From: Desulfobacterales bacterium
Lineage (GTDB): Bacteria > Desulfobacterota > Desulfobacteria > Desulfobacterales > Desulfosalsimonadaceae
DNA: 15,589 nucleotides
NCBI GenBank assembly: GCA_007127175.1
Contig: SKZX01000284.1
Coordinates: 1 to 15,589, forward strand
Reading direction: 5' to 3'
Positions 1 to 6,060 of the stretch are shown piece by piece (the stretch's first letter is position 1; each line of letters begins with the position of its first letter). Position numbers and translations under genes: made by a program. The notes beneath the pieces are model-generated. The model had not been told where the DNA came from, ran no database searches, and saw nothing but the letters and a program-made list of their open reading frames with translations.

Positions 1-2
1 AT

Positions 3-26
3 TTAGGGCTTATTGAACCCCTCTGA
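3..26 (+). CDS. hpf: C-terminal end of a probable ribosome hibernation promoting factor (partial)
   Basis: The window opens inside a reading frame whose last residues are LGLIEPL before a TGA stop. Long-form HPF/RaiA proteins, which dimerise 70S ribosomes into inactive 100S particles in stationary phase, commonly end in a (Y/F/N)GLIEP-type tail. The gene directly before ptsN in the conserved rpoN-hpf-ptsN-rapZ cluster is hpf, so tail and position agree. Only seven residues are visible, so this rests on a short motif plus gene order. The 5' part lies outside the window. Confidence 0.5.
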   Translation, partial: LGLIEPL

Positions 27-77
27 AGAAACGGTGCCAATTTTTCCTGAAAGATTTTTTAATATATGCAGCAACCA

Positions 78-106
78 CCCCGGGGAGGCCCCTTTGCTCC
101 CCGGGG
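78..106 (+). repeat. Perfect 10-bp GC-rich hairpin in the ptsN leader
   Basis: CCCCGGGGAG at 78-87 and its exact complement CTCCCCGGGG at 97-106 flank a 9-nt loop, giving a very stable stem 19 nt before the chosen ptsN start. No T-run follows, so it is not a standard intrinsic terminator. It may be an RNA processing or stability element, or may influence translation of ptsN relative to the upstream hpf. The function is inferred; the symmetry is directly visible. Confidence 0.6.
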
Positions 107-125
107 GGAACAGGCGCGACTGTCA

Positions 126-584
126 ATGAAACTTCTGGATTATTTAACAACAGATACGGTTTTAACGGATCTTAAGGCTACCGACAAGAAGGGCCTTATC
201 GATGAACTCTCGCTCCCTGCGGCCGAAACCGCCAATATCGATCACAGGACAATTGCCAATGTGCTCATTGAAAGGGAAATGCTCGGCAGTACGGGAATTG
301 GAGACGGCATCGGCATTCCGCATGGAAAAGTGGCCGGCCTTGACAGGCTTATCGTCGGTTTCGGATTGAGCAGGCACGGTGTCGACTTCGATACCATGGA
401 CGGTAAGCCGGCTTATCTTTTTTTTCTTTTACTTTCCCCGGACGATTCTACGGGGCTTCACCTCATGCTGCTGGCAAGAATATCTAAACTCCTGAAAGAC
501 CCGAAATTCAAAAAAGATCTAAAAGCGGCAACGGACCAGGATGCGGTAATGCGCATTATCGCCGAAGCCGACAGCGACTCCTGA
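126..584 (+). CDS. ptsN: PTS IIA-like nitrogen-regulatory protein PtsN (EIIA-Ntr)
   Basis: A 152-residue cytoplasmic PTS EIIA domain of the fructose/mannitol/nitrogen type. The motif GIPHGK supplies the phosphorylatable histidine (His66), preceded by the family's GSTGIGDGIGIPHG-like loop. In known systems EIIA-Ntr takes phosphate from NPr/HPr and acts by binding partner proteins, affecting potassium transport and nitrogen or carbon balance, rather than by carrying sugar. I chose the ATG at 126 because MKLLDYL matches the usual N-terminus and length. The alternative ATG at 66 would add 20 low-complexity residues encoded by the GC-rich hairpin and has no ribosome binding site. Its position between hpf and rapZ supports PtsN rather than a sugar-specific EIIA. 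The Shine-Dalgarno sequence is weak. Confidence 0.88.
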   Translation: MKLLDYLTTDTVLTDLKATDKKGLIDELSLPAAETANIDHRTIANVLIEREMLGSTGIGDGIGIPHGKVAGLDRLIVGFGLSRHGVDFDTMDGKPAYLFFLLLSPDDSTGLHLMLLARISKLLKDPKFKKDLKAATDQDAVMRIIAEADSDS

Positions 585-627
585 GGGGCGCAAGAAAACC
601 CTGGCCGTCCAGGGATACAGGTCATTT

Positions 628-1497
628 ATGAAAAATGTTCAAATCATCATCATTACCGGCCTTTCGGGTTCCGGAAAAAGCGTTGCACTGGCCGCCCTTG
701 AAGACGCTGGATTTTACTGCGTTGACAACATGCCGGCAAAGCTTCTGCCCAAATTCCTGGAAATGCCTGTTGAAAAAGACGAGCGGATCAAAGGCCTGGG
801 ATTTGTCATGGATTTGCGGGAAAAAGGGTTTCTCGGTTCTTTCCCGGAAATTTTTTCCAAGTTGAAAACAGACGGCTACACCATTGAAATCCTTTTCCTG
901 GAAGCCGAGGAAAACACGATTGTCCGCAGATACAGCCAGACACGGCGGCATCACCCCCTTGGGCAGGACAAGACACTGATCGAAGGCATTCGTGCTGAAA
1001 TAGGCCAGATGCAGTCCATCCGGGCGCTTTCAAACCAGGTGATCGACACGTCCAGGTACAATGTGCATGAATTGAAATCAGTTATTTTCAAACTGGTTGA
1101 AAATTTTATCGATTCATCCCAGGTACAGATTAACGTCATTTCCTTCGGCTTCAAGTATGGCACACCCCATGAAGCAGACCTGATCATGGATGTCCGGTTC
1201 ATGCCCAATCCCTTTTTTGTTGAGCACCTGAAATCCCTGGACGGCAGAAATGAAGACGTGAAACAGTATGTGCTTGCCAAAGAGACCGGTCGTATTTTTT
1301 TGAAAAAATTTTATGATTTGATTGACTTTTTGCTTCCGCTCTACGAAAAGGAGGGCAAGGCATATCTGACGATTGCCATCGGCTGTACCGGCGGCAAGCA
1401 CCGAAGTGTCGTTATCGCCGATTCGCTTTATACCCATATGAACAGACCGGGGCGCTCCGTTCGGTTGACCCACCGGGATGTTGATCTTAAATTGTAA
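628..1497 (+). CDS. rapZ: RNase adapter protein RapZ (YvcJ/YhbJ family nucleotide-binding protein)
   Basis: The 289-residue product has an N-terminal P-loop GLSGSGKS (residues 11-18), followed by the family motif ALEDAGFYCVDNMP. The C-terminal domain carries SFGFKYG and CTGGKHRSV. Length matches the family (about 280-290). In E. coli RapZ binds the small RNA GlmZ and delivers it to RNase E, controlling glucosamine-6-phosphate synthase; YvcJ of Bacillus is a GTPase/ATPase of the same family. It lies 43 nt after ptsN, the same order as in enterobacteria. The protein ends at HRDVDLKL without the basic tail I recall in the E. coli protein, so the exact RNA-binding role may differ here. Confidence 0.93.
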   Translation: MKNVQIIIITGLSGSGKSVALAALEDAGFYCVDNMPAKLLPKFLEMPVEKDERIKGLGFVMDLREKGFLGSFPEIFSKLKTDGYTIEILFLEAEENTIVRRYSQTRRHHPLGQDKTLIEGIRAEIGQMQSIRALSNQVIDTSRYNVHELKSVIFKLVENFIDSSQVQINVISFGFKYGTPHEADLIMDVRFMPNPFFVEHLKSLDGRNEDVKQYVLAKETGRIFLKKFYDLIDFLLPLYEKEGKAYLTIAIGCTGGKHRSVVIADSLYTHMNRPGRSVRLTHRDVDLKL

Positions 1498-1512
1498 CCC
1501 AGGAATATTGAT

Positions 1513-1929
1513 ATGATTGGCATTGTCGTTGTGACGCACGGCCTGCTCGGTGAGGCACTCATTGACACCTCGGCCATTATTTTTGGAGAACGGCCGGATG
1601 CGGTCGTGCCTGTTTCCATCGATCTGACCCAGGACATAAACAAGCTCCGTCAGAAAATACAGGACGGCATCAAGCAGGTAAACCATAACAACGGGATTAT
1701 CATTTTAACCGATATGTTCGGCGGCACCCCGTCCAATCTGAGCTATTCCTTTCTGGAAGAAGGCCGAATTGAAGTCATATCCGGCGTGAACCTGCCGGTA
1801 CTGATCAAATCCGTCAACCTTCGAAAGAAAAGCACGGACCTTCATGAAATGGCTAAAACCATTGAAGCTTACGGTAAAAAAAGCATTTCCCTGGCAAGCG
1901 ATATTCTGAAAGGGAACAAGCGGGAATAA
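1513..1929 (+). CDS. PTS system mannose-family EIIA component
   Basis: A 138-residue single-domain protein starting MIGIVVVTHG, with His9 the predicted phosphorylation site, and the family motif TDMFGGTP at residues 66-73. Mannose-family EIIA proteins receive phosphate from HPr. Here no EIIB, EIIC or EIID gene is in the window, and the gene sits 15 nt after rapZ and 8 nt before rimI. It is therefore more likely a regulatory PTS component, acting with ptsN, than part of a sugar transporter. A ribosome binding site AGGA lies just upstream of the ATG. The lack of permease genes is observed only within this window. Confidence 0.87.
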   Translation: MIGIVVVTHGLLGEALIDTSAIIFGERPDAVVPVSIDLTQDINKLRQKIQDGIKQVNHNNGIIILTDMFGGTPSNLSYSFLEEGRIEVISGVNLPVLIKSVNLRKKSTDLHEMAKTIEAYGKKSISLASDILKGNKRE

Positions 1930-1937
1930 TATTTCCG

Positions 1938-2438
1938 ATGGCCATGATCGTCCAGCCAATGCGTTCATCCGATATTGATTCGGTTTTGGAAATCGAAGGT
2001 GCATCGTTTGTGACCCCATGGCATCGGAACGCTTTTCTTTATGAACTCGAAAACCGGAATGCACGAAATTATATCATACGCCCCGATCCCGTGAAGATTC
2101 AAAATATAGGGGACGGGCCGCGTCTTTACGGATATGCCTGTTTTCATGTGGCTGCAAACGAACTGCACCTGCTGAAAATGGCGGTTGCGCCTGACATGCG
2201 GAAAAACAACATCGCTTTTCAGCTGCTCGATGCATGCTTCCGCAATGCAGCGGCGGATGATCTTGATTGGGTTTTTCTGGAAGTCAGGCGCTCCAACGCG
2301 TCGGCCATACGGCTTTATGAAAAACTCGGGTTCTGCCGTATCGCCGCAAGATGCGATTATTACCGGCGACCTGAAGGCGGGCGCGAAGATGCATTAATCA
2401 TGCGAAAAACCTTGAAAGGAGGAAACACATGGCAATAA
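1938..2438 (+). CDS. rimI: GNAT acetyltransferase, probable ribosomal-protein alanine N-acetyltransferase
   Basis: A 166-residue GNAT-fold protein. RimI-like signatures are TPWHRNAFLYEL near the N-terminus (residues 26-37), LEVRRSNASAIRLYEKLGF (114-132) and a C-terminal RCDYY...DALIM block. RimI acetylates the N-terminal alanine of ribosomal protein bS18; related proteins modify other N-termini. The acetyl-CoA loop, normally R/Q-x-x-G-x-G/A, reads R-K-N-N-I-A (88-93), so the conserved glycine is asparagine, which could weaken CoA binding. The start could be Met1 or Met3; no strong Shine-Dalgarno separates them. The last 10 nt overlap the start of gap, suggesting coupled translation. Confidence 0.78.
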   Translation: MAMIVQPMRSSDIDSVLEIEGASFVTPWHRNAFLYELENRNARNYIIRPDPVKIQNIGDGPRLYGYACFHVAANELHLLKMAVAPDMRKNNIAFQLLDACFRNAAADDLDWVFLEVRRSNASAIRLYEKLGFCRIAARCDYYRRPEGGREDALIMRKTLKGGNTWQ

Positions 2439-3430
2439 AACTGGGTATCAACGGCATGGGAAGAATCGGAAGGATTGTGTTTCGTTCGGCACTGAAACGC
2501 CCGGATATCGAAGTCGTGGCGGTTAACGATATAATGGACCCGGAAACGCTTGCCCACCTGCTGGTCTATGACTCGGTGCACGAACGGCTGGATGCGACCG
2601 TCATCGCCCGGGAAAATTCAATAGAAGTAAACGGGCGCCAGATTCCGGTCATGGCGGAACGGGACCCGGCCAACCTGAAATGGAAGGAATACGGCGCAGA
2701 AATCGTTGCCGAATGCACCGGGCTTTTCCGGGACCGCGACAGCGTGTCAAAGCACATCGCGGCCGGCTGCAAAAAGGTCATCATCTCCGCTCCCGCAAAA
2801 GGGCCCGATCATACCATCGTCATGGGCGTCAACCACGACACCTATGACAAGGACAAACACCACATCGTGTCCAATGCCTCGTGTACCACCAACTGCCTGG
2901 CACCCGTTGCAAAGGTTCTCCATGAGAAATTCGGGATCGTATCCGGTCTTATGACCACCGTGCATTCCTACACGGGGGACCAGCGGTTGCTGGACGCCCC
3001 GCACAAGGACCTCAGGCGCGCGCGCGGGGCGGCCCTGTCCATGATTCCAACCACCACCGGCGCCGCCAAGGCGGTCGGCCTTGTCCTTCCCGACCTGGAC
3101 GGCAAACTCAACGGATTGGCAATCCGGGTGCCGACGCCCAATGTCTCGCTGGTGGACCTGGTGGTCCTGCTCAACACGTCCGTTACGGCGGACGACGTCA
3201 ACAAGGCCCTTCGCACAGCATCTGAAAACGAATTGGCCGGCATCCTGGGATACAGCGACAAGCCGCTTGTATCCGCAGATTTTAACGGCTGCCCATTGTC
3301 TTCCATCGTGGACGGTGAAATCACCTATGCCATTGGCACAATGGTCAAGGTAATTTCCTGGTATGACAACGAAACAGGCTATTCCGAGCGGCTGATCGAT
3401 CTGGCCGAAATGATGGGCAGGCAGATGTAA
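2429..3430 (+). CDS. gap: Glyceraldehyde-3-phosphate dehydrogenase, type I, NAD-dependent
   Basis: The 333-residue protein has the Rossmann motif INGMGRIGR near residues 7-15 and the active site SNASCTTNC with nucleophile Cys152. His179 (in TTVHSYTGDQ) is the activating base. The C-terminal WYDNETGYS motif is present. It interconverts glyceraldehyde 3-phosphate and 1,3-bisphosphoglycerate in glycolysis/gluconeogenesis. Asp34 after the second beta strand favours NAD over NADP. An excellent ribosome binding site (AGGAGG) lies inside the end of rimI. tpiA follows 21 nt downstream with no pgk between them. Length and motifs are complete, and there is nothing unusual. Confidence 0.97.
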   Translation: MAIKLGINGMGRIGRIVFRSALKRPDIEVVAVNDIMDPETLAHLLVYDSVHERLDATVIARENSIEVNGRQIPVMAERDPANLKWKEYGAEIVAECTGLFRDRDSVSKHIAAGCKKVIISAPAKGPDHTIVMGVNHDTYDKDKHHIVSNASCTTNCLAPVAKVLHEKFGIVSGLMTTVHSYTGDQRLLDAPHKDLRRARGAALSMIPTTTGAAKAVGLVLPDLDGKLNGLAIRVPTPNVSLVDLVVLLNTSVTADDVNKALRTASENELAGILGYSDKPLVSADFNGCPLSSIVDGEITYAIGTMVKVISWYDNETGYSERLIDLAEMMGRQM

Positions 3431-3451
3431 ATGACAGAATAAGGAGTTCCC

Positions 3452-4213
3452 ATGGACAACAGGCTCCCGATGATTGCGGGCAACTGGAAAATGTACAAAA
3501 CATGCAGCGAAGCGGTGGAAAGCGCGCGCCAGCTGGCGACGCTTGCCGGTGATGCGGAAAACGTTGAAATCATGATCGCGCCGCCGTTTACGGCGCTCAC
3601 AGGGGTATTTGACGTGGTCCGCCATACCAGTATCCGCCTCGGCGCCCAGAACCTGCACTGGGAGCCGGAAGGGGCGTACACGGGTGAAATTTCCGGCACG
3701 ATGCTTTTTTCTGCAGGATGCCGTTACGTGATCATCGGCCATTCCGAGCGCCGGCAGTACTTCGGGGAAACCGATGACAGCGTCAACCGGAAAATCCTGG
3801 CCGCTCTGGCCGCAGGTTTGTCTCCCGTCATCTGCGTCGGCGAAAGCGAATCCGAGCGGGAAGCGGAAAAAACGTTTTCAATACTTGACAAACAGATGCA
3901 AAACGGGTTAGAAGGTTTATCCTTGAATCAAATGGATTCGGCGGTTATCGCCTATGAGCCCGTGTGGGCCATCGGCACCGGAAAAACAGCGACCCCGCAG
4001 CAGGCCCAGGAGGTTCACGAATACCTCCGGAAATTCCTTGTGGGGCGTTTTGGAGAAGAAACCGCGCAAAAGACGCGAATCCTTTACGGCGGCAGCGTGA
4101 AGCCCGAAAACATTTCGGAGCTCATGGGCCTGCCGGACATTGACGGCGCACTGGTCGGTGGGGCCAGCCTGCAGCCGGAAACATTCAGCAAAATCATTAA
4201 ATACAAAAATTAA
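3452..4213 (+). CDS. tpiA: Triosephosphate isomerase
   Basis: The 253-residue protein carries all catalytic elements: Lys13 in GNWKMYK, His97 in IIGHSERR, Glu169 in AYEPVWAIGTGK with the flexible loop after it, and the phosphate-binding GGSV near residue 213. It interconverts dihydroxyacetone phosphate and glyceraldehyde 3-phosphate and is paired with gap. The start ATG has a clear AAGGAG upstream. Only 4 nt separate its stop from the secG start. Confidence 0.97.
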   Translation: MDNRLPMIAGNWKMYKTCSEAVESARQLATLAGDAENVEIMIAPPFTALTGVFDVVRHTSIRLGAQNLHWEPEGAYTGEISGTMLFSAGCRYVIIGHSERRQYFGETDDSVNRKILAALAAGLSPVICVGESESEREAEKTFSILDKQMQNGLEGLSLNQMDSAVIAYEPVWAIGTGKTATPQQAQEVHEYLRKFLVGRFGEETAQKTRILYGGSVKPENISELMGLPDIDGALVGGASLQPETFSKIIKYKN

Positions 4214-4217
4214 GCTT

Positions 4218-4532
4218 ATGCATGCGCTTGTCGTCATCATTCATCTGATCGCCTGCTTCTCACTGATTCTGATCGTGCTGCTGCAATCCGGCAAGGGTCA
4301 GAGCATGGGGGCCATGTTCGGGGGCTCCGGAAGCCAGGCCCTTTTCGGCAGCTCGGGGGCATCGTCTTTTCTGACAAAGGCCACAACGGCCGTTGCCGTG
4401 GTCTTCATGCTCACGTCCCTGACGCTGGCCTACGTATCAAAAAGCGGCCAGGAATCGGTCATCCCCGATTTTCTGCCGATAACGCAGCAGGAGCAGCAGG
4501 TCCCTGCCAGCGATGACGAGTCCAGGCCTTAG
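4218..4532 (+). CDS. secG: Preprotein translocase subunit SecG
   Basis: A 104-residue membrane protein with two predicted transmembrane segments (about residues 3-22 and 54-73). They are joined by the glycine/serine-rich cytoplasmic loop typical of SecG, starting LLQSGKGQ and containing FGGSG and FGSSG. SecG joins SecYE in the inner-membrane translocon and assists SecA-driven export. I set the start at 4218 because the preceding in-frame residues lie inside tpiA and are not membrane-like. There is no Shine-Dalgarno, so translation is probably coupled to tpiA. The C-terminus is a short acidic, glutamine-rich tail. Confidence 0.93.
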   Translation: MHALVVIIHLIACFSLILIVLLQSGKGQSMGAMFGGSGSQALFGSSGASSFLTKATTAVAVVFMLTSLTLAYVSKSGQESVIPDFLPITQQEQQVPASDDESRP

Positions 4533-4619
4533 GGGTTAGGGGCTGAAGGCACACCGGCCCTGTTCCGGCATGTGCAGCTGAAGCAAGCGGACGCGTCATA
4601 TCGAATCGTTGCAAAAAAT

Positions 4620-4706
4620 GCCGAAGTGGTGGAATTTGGTAGACACGCTATCTTGAGGGGGTAGTGGGCCACGCCCGTGCCGGTTCAAATCCGGCCTTCG
4701 GCACCA
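4620..4706 (+). tRNA. tRNA-Leu, anticodon GAG
   Basis: An 87-nt class II tRNA. The acceptor stem GCCGAAG pairs with CTTCGGC, followed by discriminator A and an encoded CCA. The anticodon stem CTATC/GGTAG encloses loop TTGAGGG with anticodon GAG at 4655-4657, which reads CUC and CUU leucine codons. A long variable arm (GGGC/GCCC) and the T-arm GCCGG-TTCAAAT-CCGGC confirm the fold. From memory, tRNA-Leu(GAG) also follows secG in E. coli (leuU), so this linkage is old. Confidence 0.97.
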
Positions 4707-4720
4707 TTTATTAAGATAAT

Positions 4721-4757
4721 AAAGGGGGTTATCCAGTCGGATAAACCCCTTTTCCTT
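4721..4757 (+). terminator. Intrinsic terminator after tRNA-Leu
   Basis: AAAGGGGGTTATCC pairs with GGATAAACCCCTTT around an AGTC loop, with a single G-A mismatch, and runs directly into a T-rich tract (TTTTCCTTTT). This is a textbook rho-independent terminator. It ends the tRNA transcript and separates the housekeeping block from the catabolic cluster. Confidence 0.88.
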
Positions 4758-4776
4758 TTGCCCGGGTTCACATTTC

Positions 4777-4791
4777 AAACAGATGCTGTTT
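4777..4791. promoter_or_regulatory. Inverted repeat AAACAG-N3-CTGTTT, candidate operator
   Basis: A perfect 6-bp inverted repeat with a 3-nt spacer lies between the terminator and the crotonase gene. A second dyad with related half-sites (CTGTTA at 4891-4896, AAACAG at 4907-4912, around the palindrome GTTTTAAAAC) lies 18 nt before the crotonase start. Together they look like binding sites for a dimeric repressor or activator. No cognate regulator can be assigned, and I could not place a convincing sigma-70 promoter in this 223-nt gap. Confidence 0.3.
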
Positions 4792-4929
4792 TCCCTGGAT
4801 TTCCTTGGATCAATGCCTGTAATATGGGTACAGATCGGCAACAGGAAAAAATGAATCGGCGCGACCAGAGGCCCTGAAAAATGTGCAATTCTGTTAACTG
4901 GTTTTAAAACAGCTACTGAGGAATACATC

Positions 4930-5724
4930 ATGACGGATATTCTGCAATATAAAATCGAAAAGCAAATCGGCTGGATGACACTGAACCGGCCTGAAAAGAA
5001 AAACACCCTGTCCCCGGACCTGCTCTTGTCCATTCACCGGGTTCTGCGGGACTGGGCAGACAGTGATGCGGTTCGCGCCGTCGTGATTACCGGAACCGGG
5101 GACCGGGCCTTTTCAGCAGGCTATGACATCACGGCCATCCCAACCGAAATCAGCCCCGAAGATGCCGAACTGCTGAAAAACACAAACCCCCTGACCCTTG
5201 CCCTCGACACGGTGAAACAGTTCCCCTACCCCACCATCGCCATGCTCAACGGCTACGCCTACGGGGCAGGCCTGAACCTTGCCATTTGCTGCGACATGCG
5301 CATCGGCGCGGAAGATATCGCTGCCGGCATGCCGCCGGCCAGGCTCGGCCTGGTGTATCACCCGGAAGGCCTTGCCCAGTTCGTCGAAGTGCTTGGCATG
5401 GCCCGCACCCGTGAGCTTTTTCTTACCGCCGCCACTTTTCGCGGCCCTGAACTGTCATCCATGGGTATCGTCAACCGCCTGGTGCACAGGGATTCCCTCC
5501 ATGACACCGTAACGTCCATTGCCAGTGCCATTTCAGCCAATGCCCCCCTCTCCCTCAAGGGCATGAAACGCATATTGAACAGCCTTGCCCGTTGCGCTCC
5601 CCTTGCGGGAGAGGCCCTTTCCGAAGCTGAAAGCCTTATTCATGCGGCTTTCAACAGCCACGACCTCAAGGAAGGGCAGATGGCGTTTATTGAAAAGCGC
5701 CCCCCGGTTTTTGAAGGCCGTTGA
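4930..5724 (+). CDS. Crotonase-superfamily protein, methylmalonyl-CoA decarboxylase-like
   Basis: The 264-residue protein has the crotonase fold throughout. It most resembles E. coli methylmalonyl-CoA decarboxylase (ScpB/YgfG) as I recall it: FSAGYDITAIP near residue 61 versus SAGHDIHELP, then PARLGLVY ending in Tyr143 at the position of the catalytic Tyr140. The C-terminal stretch EGQMAFIEKRPPVFEG also matches. The two glutamates needed by true enoyl-CoA hydratases are replaced by Asn116 and Pro136, so hydratase activity is unlikely. A reaction on a malonyl-CoA-type substrate (decarboxylation), or another crotonase reaction, is the better guess. It lies upstream of the sigma-54 promoter, so it may be transcribed separately from the GRE operon while belonging to the same pathway. 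The start at 4930 follows a GAGGAA ribosome binding site. Confidence 0.72.
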   Translation: MTDILQYKIEKQIGWMTLNRPEKKNTLSPDLLLSIHRVLRDWADSDAVRAVVITGTGDRAFSAGYDITAIPTEISPEDAELLKNTNPLTLALDTVKQFPYPTIAMLNGYAYGAGLNLAICCDMRIGAEDIAAGMPPARLGLVYHPEGLAQFVEVLGMARTRELFLTAATFRGPELSSMGIVNRLVHRDSLHDTVTSIASAISANAPLSLKGMKRILNSLARCAPLAGEALSEAESLIHAAFNSHDLKEGQMAFIEKRPPVFEGR

Positions 5725-5758
5725 AAAGCCAGGCGCCTCCCACCAGGCTTATACCGGC

Positions 5759-5822
5759 TTCATGCCCTCACTGGCATGAACCCCCCAATAATGGGTTGCC
5801 ATGACCCACTGACGGGCATGAA
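5759..5822. promoter_or_regulatory. Two inverted-repeat sites, candidate upstream activating sequences for the GRE operon
   Basis: Site 1 (5759-5780) is a perfect dyad, TTCATGCC-N6-GGCATGAA. Site 2 (about 5800-5822) is an imperfect dyad, CATGACCC...GGGCATGAA. It repeats the 9-nt half-site TTCATGCCC exactly on the other strand and shares the TCA(C/G)T spacer core. The centres are about 40 bp apart, close to four helical turns, and about 217 and 177 bp upstream of the predicted sigma-54 transcript start. Spacing and distance fit enhancer sites of NtrC-type activators. The likely binder is the activator encoded at 14035-15589. There is no T-run, so a terminator is less likely. Confidence 0.55.
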
Positions 5823-5959
5823 TGACGCAAAATCCTATCTCATATAAATTCAATATCCTATCAAAAGAAATGCTTATTCTCCTGGACACAACTGTCCCCC
5901 CTGCATGTTGCAAGCCTGCGTTTAAAATTTAACATACTGAAATTAAACAAAATTTTTTG

Positions 5960-5976
5960 TTGGCATAAAAAATGCT
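5960..5976 (+). promoter_or_regulatory. Sigma-54 (RpoN) -24/-12 promoter
   Basis: The sequence TTGGCATAAAAAATGCT has the invariant GG (5962-5963) and GC (5974-5975) separated by exactly 10 nt. It fits the consensus TTGGCAC-N5-TTGCW with only small changes. Transcription would start near 5987, giving a leader of about 74 nt before the GRE start codon. The nearby gene for a sigma-54 activator and the two upstream dyads strengthen the call. Confidence 0.85.
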
Positions 5977-5997
5977 TAGGATATTGCTTTGGCCTTT

Positions 5998-6019
5998 GCC
6001 GGAAGCGAGCCCGCTCGGC
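5998..6019 (+). repeat. Small hairpin in the GRE 5' leader
   Basis: GCCG-GA-AGCG pairs with CGCT-CGGC around the tetraloop AGCC, giving 8 bp with a 2-nt bulge. It would sit near the 5' end of the predicted sigma-54 transcript, where such stems often stabilise mRNA. No effect on translation is evident because the ribosome binding site lies some 30 nt further on. Confidence 0.4.
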
Positions 6020-6060
6020 CCCTATAAATGCTTGGACCCATAACCATTCAGGAGACTGCC

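Larger units (their letters stand above)
5725..6060. other. 336-nt regulatory intergenic region before the glycyl radical enzyme
   Basis: There is no credible coding sequence here. The first 100 nt hold two related dyads (5759-5822). The next 140 nt are AT-rich, which is common between enhancer and promoter where DNA must bend; I could not find a convincing IHF site. The sigma-54 promoter is at 5960-5976, and the predicted 5' leader contains a small hairpin at 5998-6019 before the ribosome binding site. Confidence 0.7.

Noticed and set aside
2747..3742. 331-codon minus-strand open frame
   Set aside because: It is antisense to gap and tpiA, both of which are certain genes.
4805..4829. Possible sigma-70 promoter with TAATAT as -10 before the crotonase
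   Set aside because: At 17-nt spacing the -35 hexamer would be GGATTT, too far from consensus to report as a feature.
4596..5033. 145-codon minus-strand open frame spanning the tRNA-Leu and the gap before the crotonase
   Set aside because: It runs antisense through the tRNA. The part RRPDLNRHGRGPLPP is the well-known false translation of the tRNA-Leu complement.
5759..5780. The TTCATGCC dyad read as a terminator of the crotonase gene
   Set aside because: The stem is followed by a C-run, not a T-run, and a related copy lies about 40 bp downstream, which fits binding sites better.
6028..6060. Upstream ATG that would extend the GRE by 11 residues
   Set aside because: There is no Shine-Dalgarno before it, whereas the ATG at 6061 has CAGGAGA at good spacing and the added residues are not family-like.
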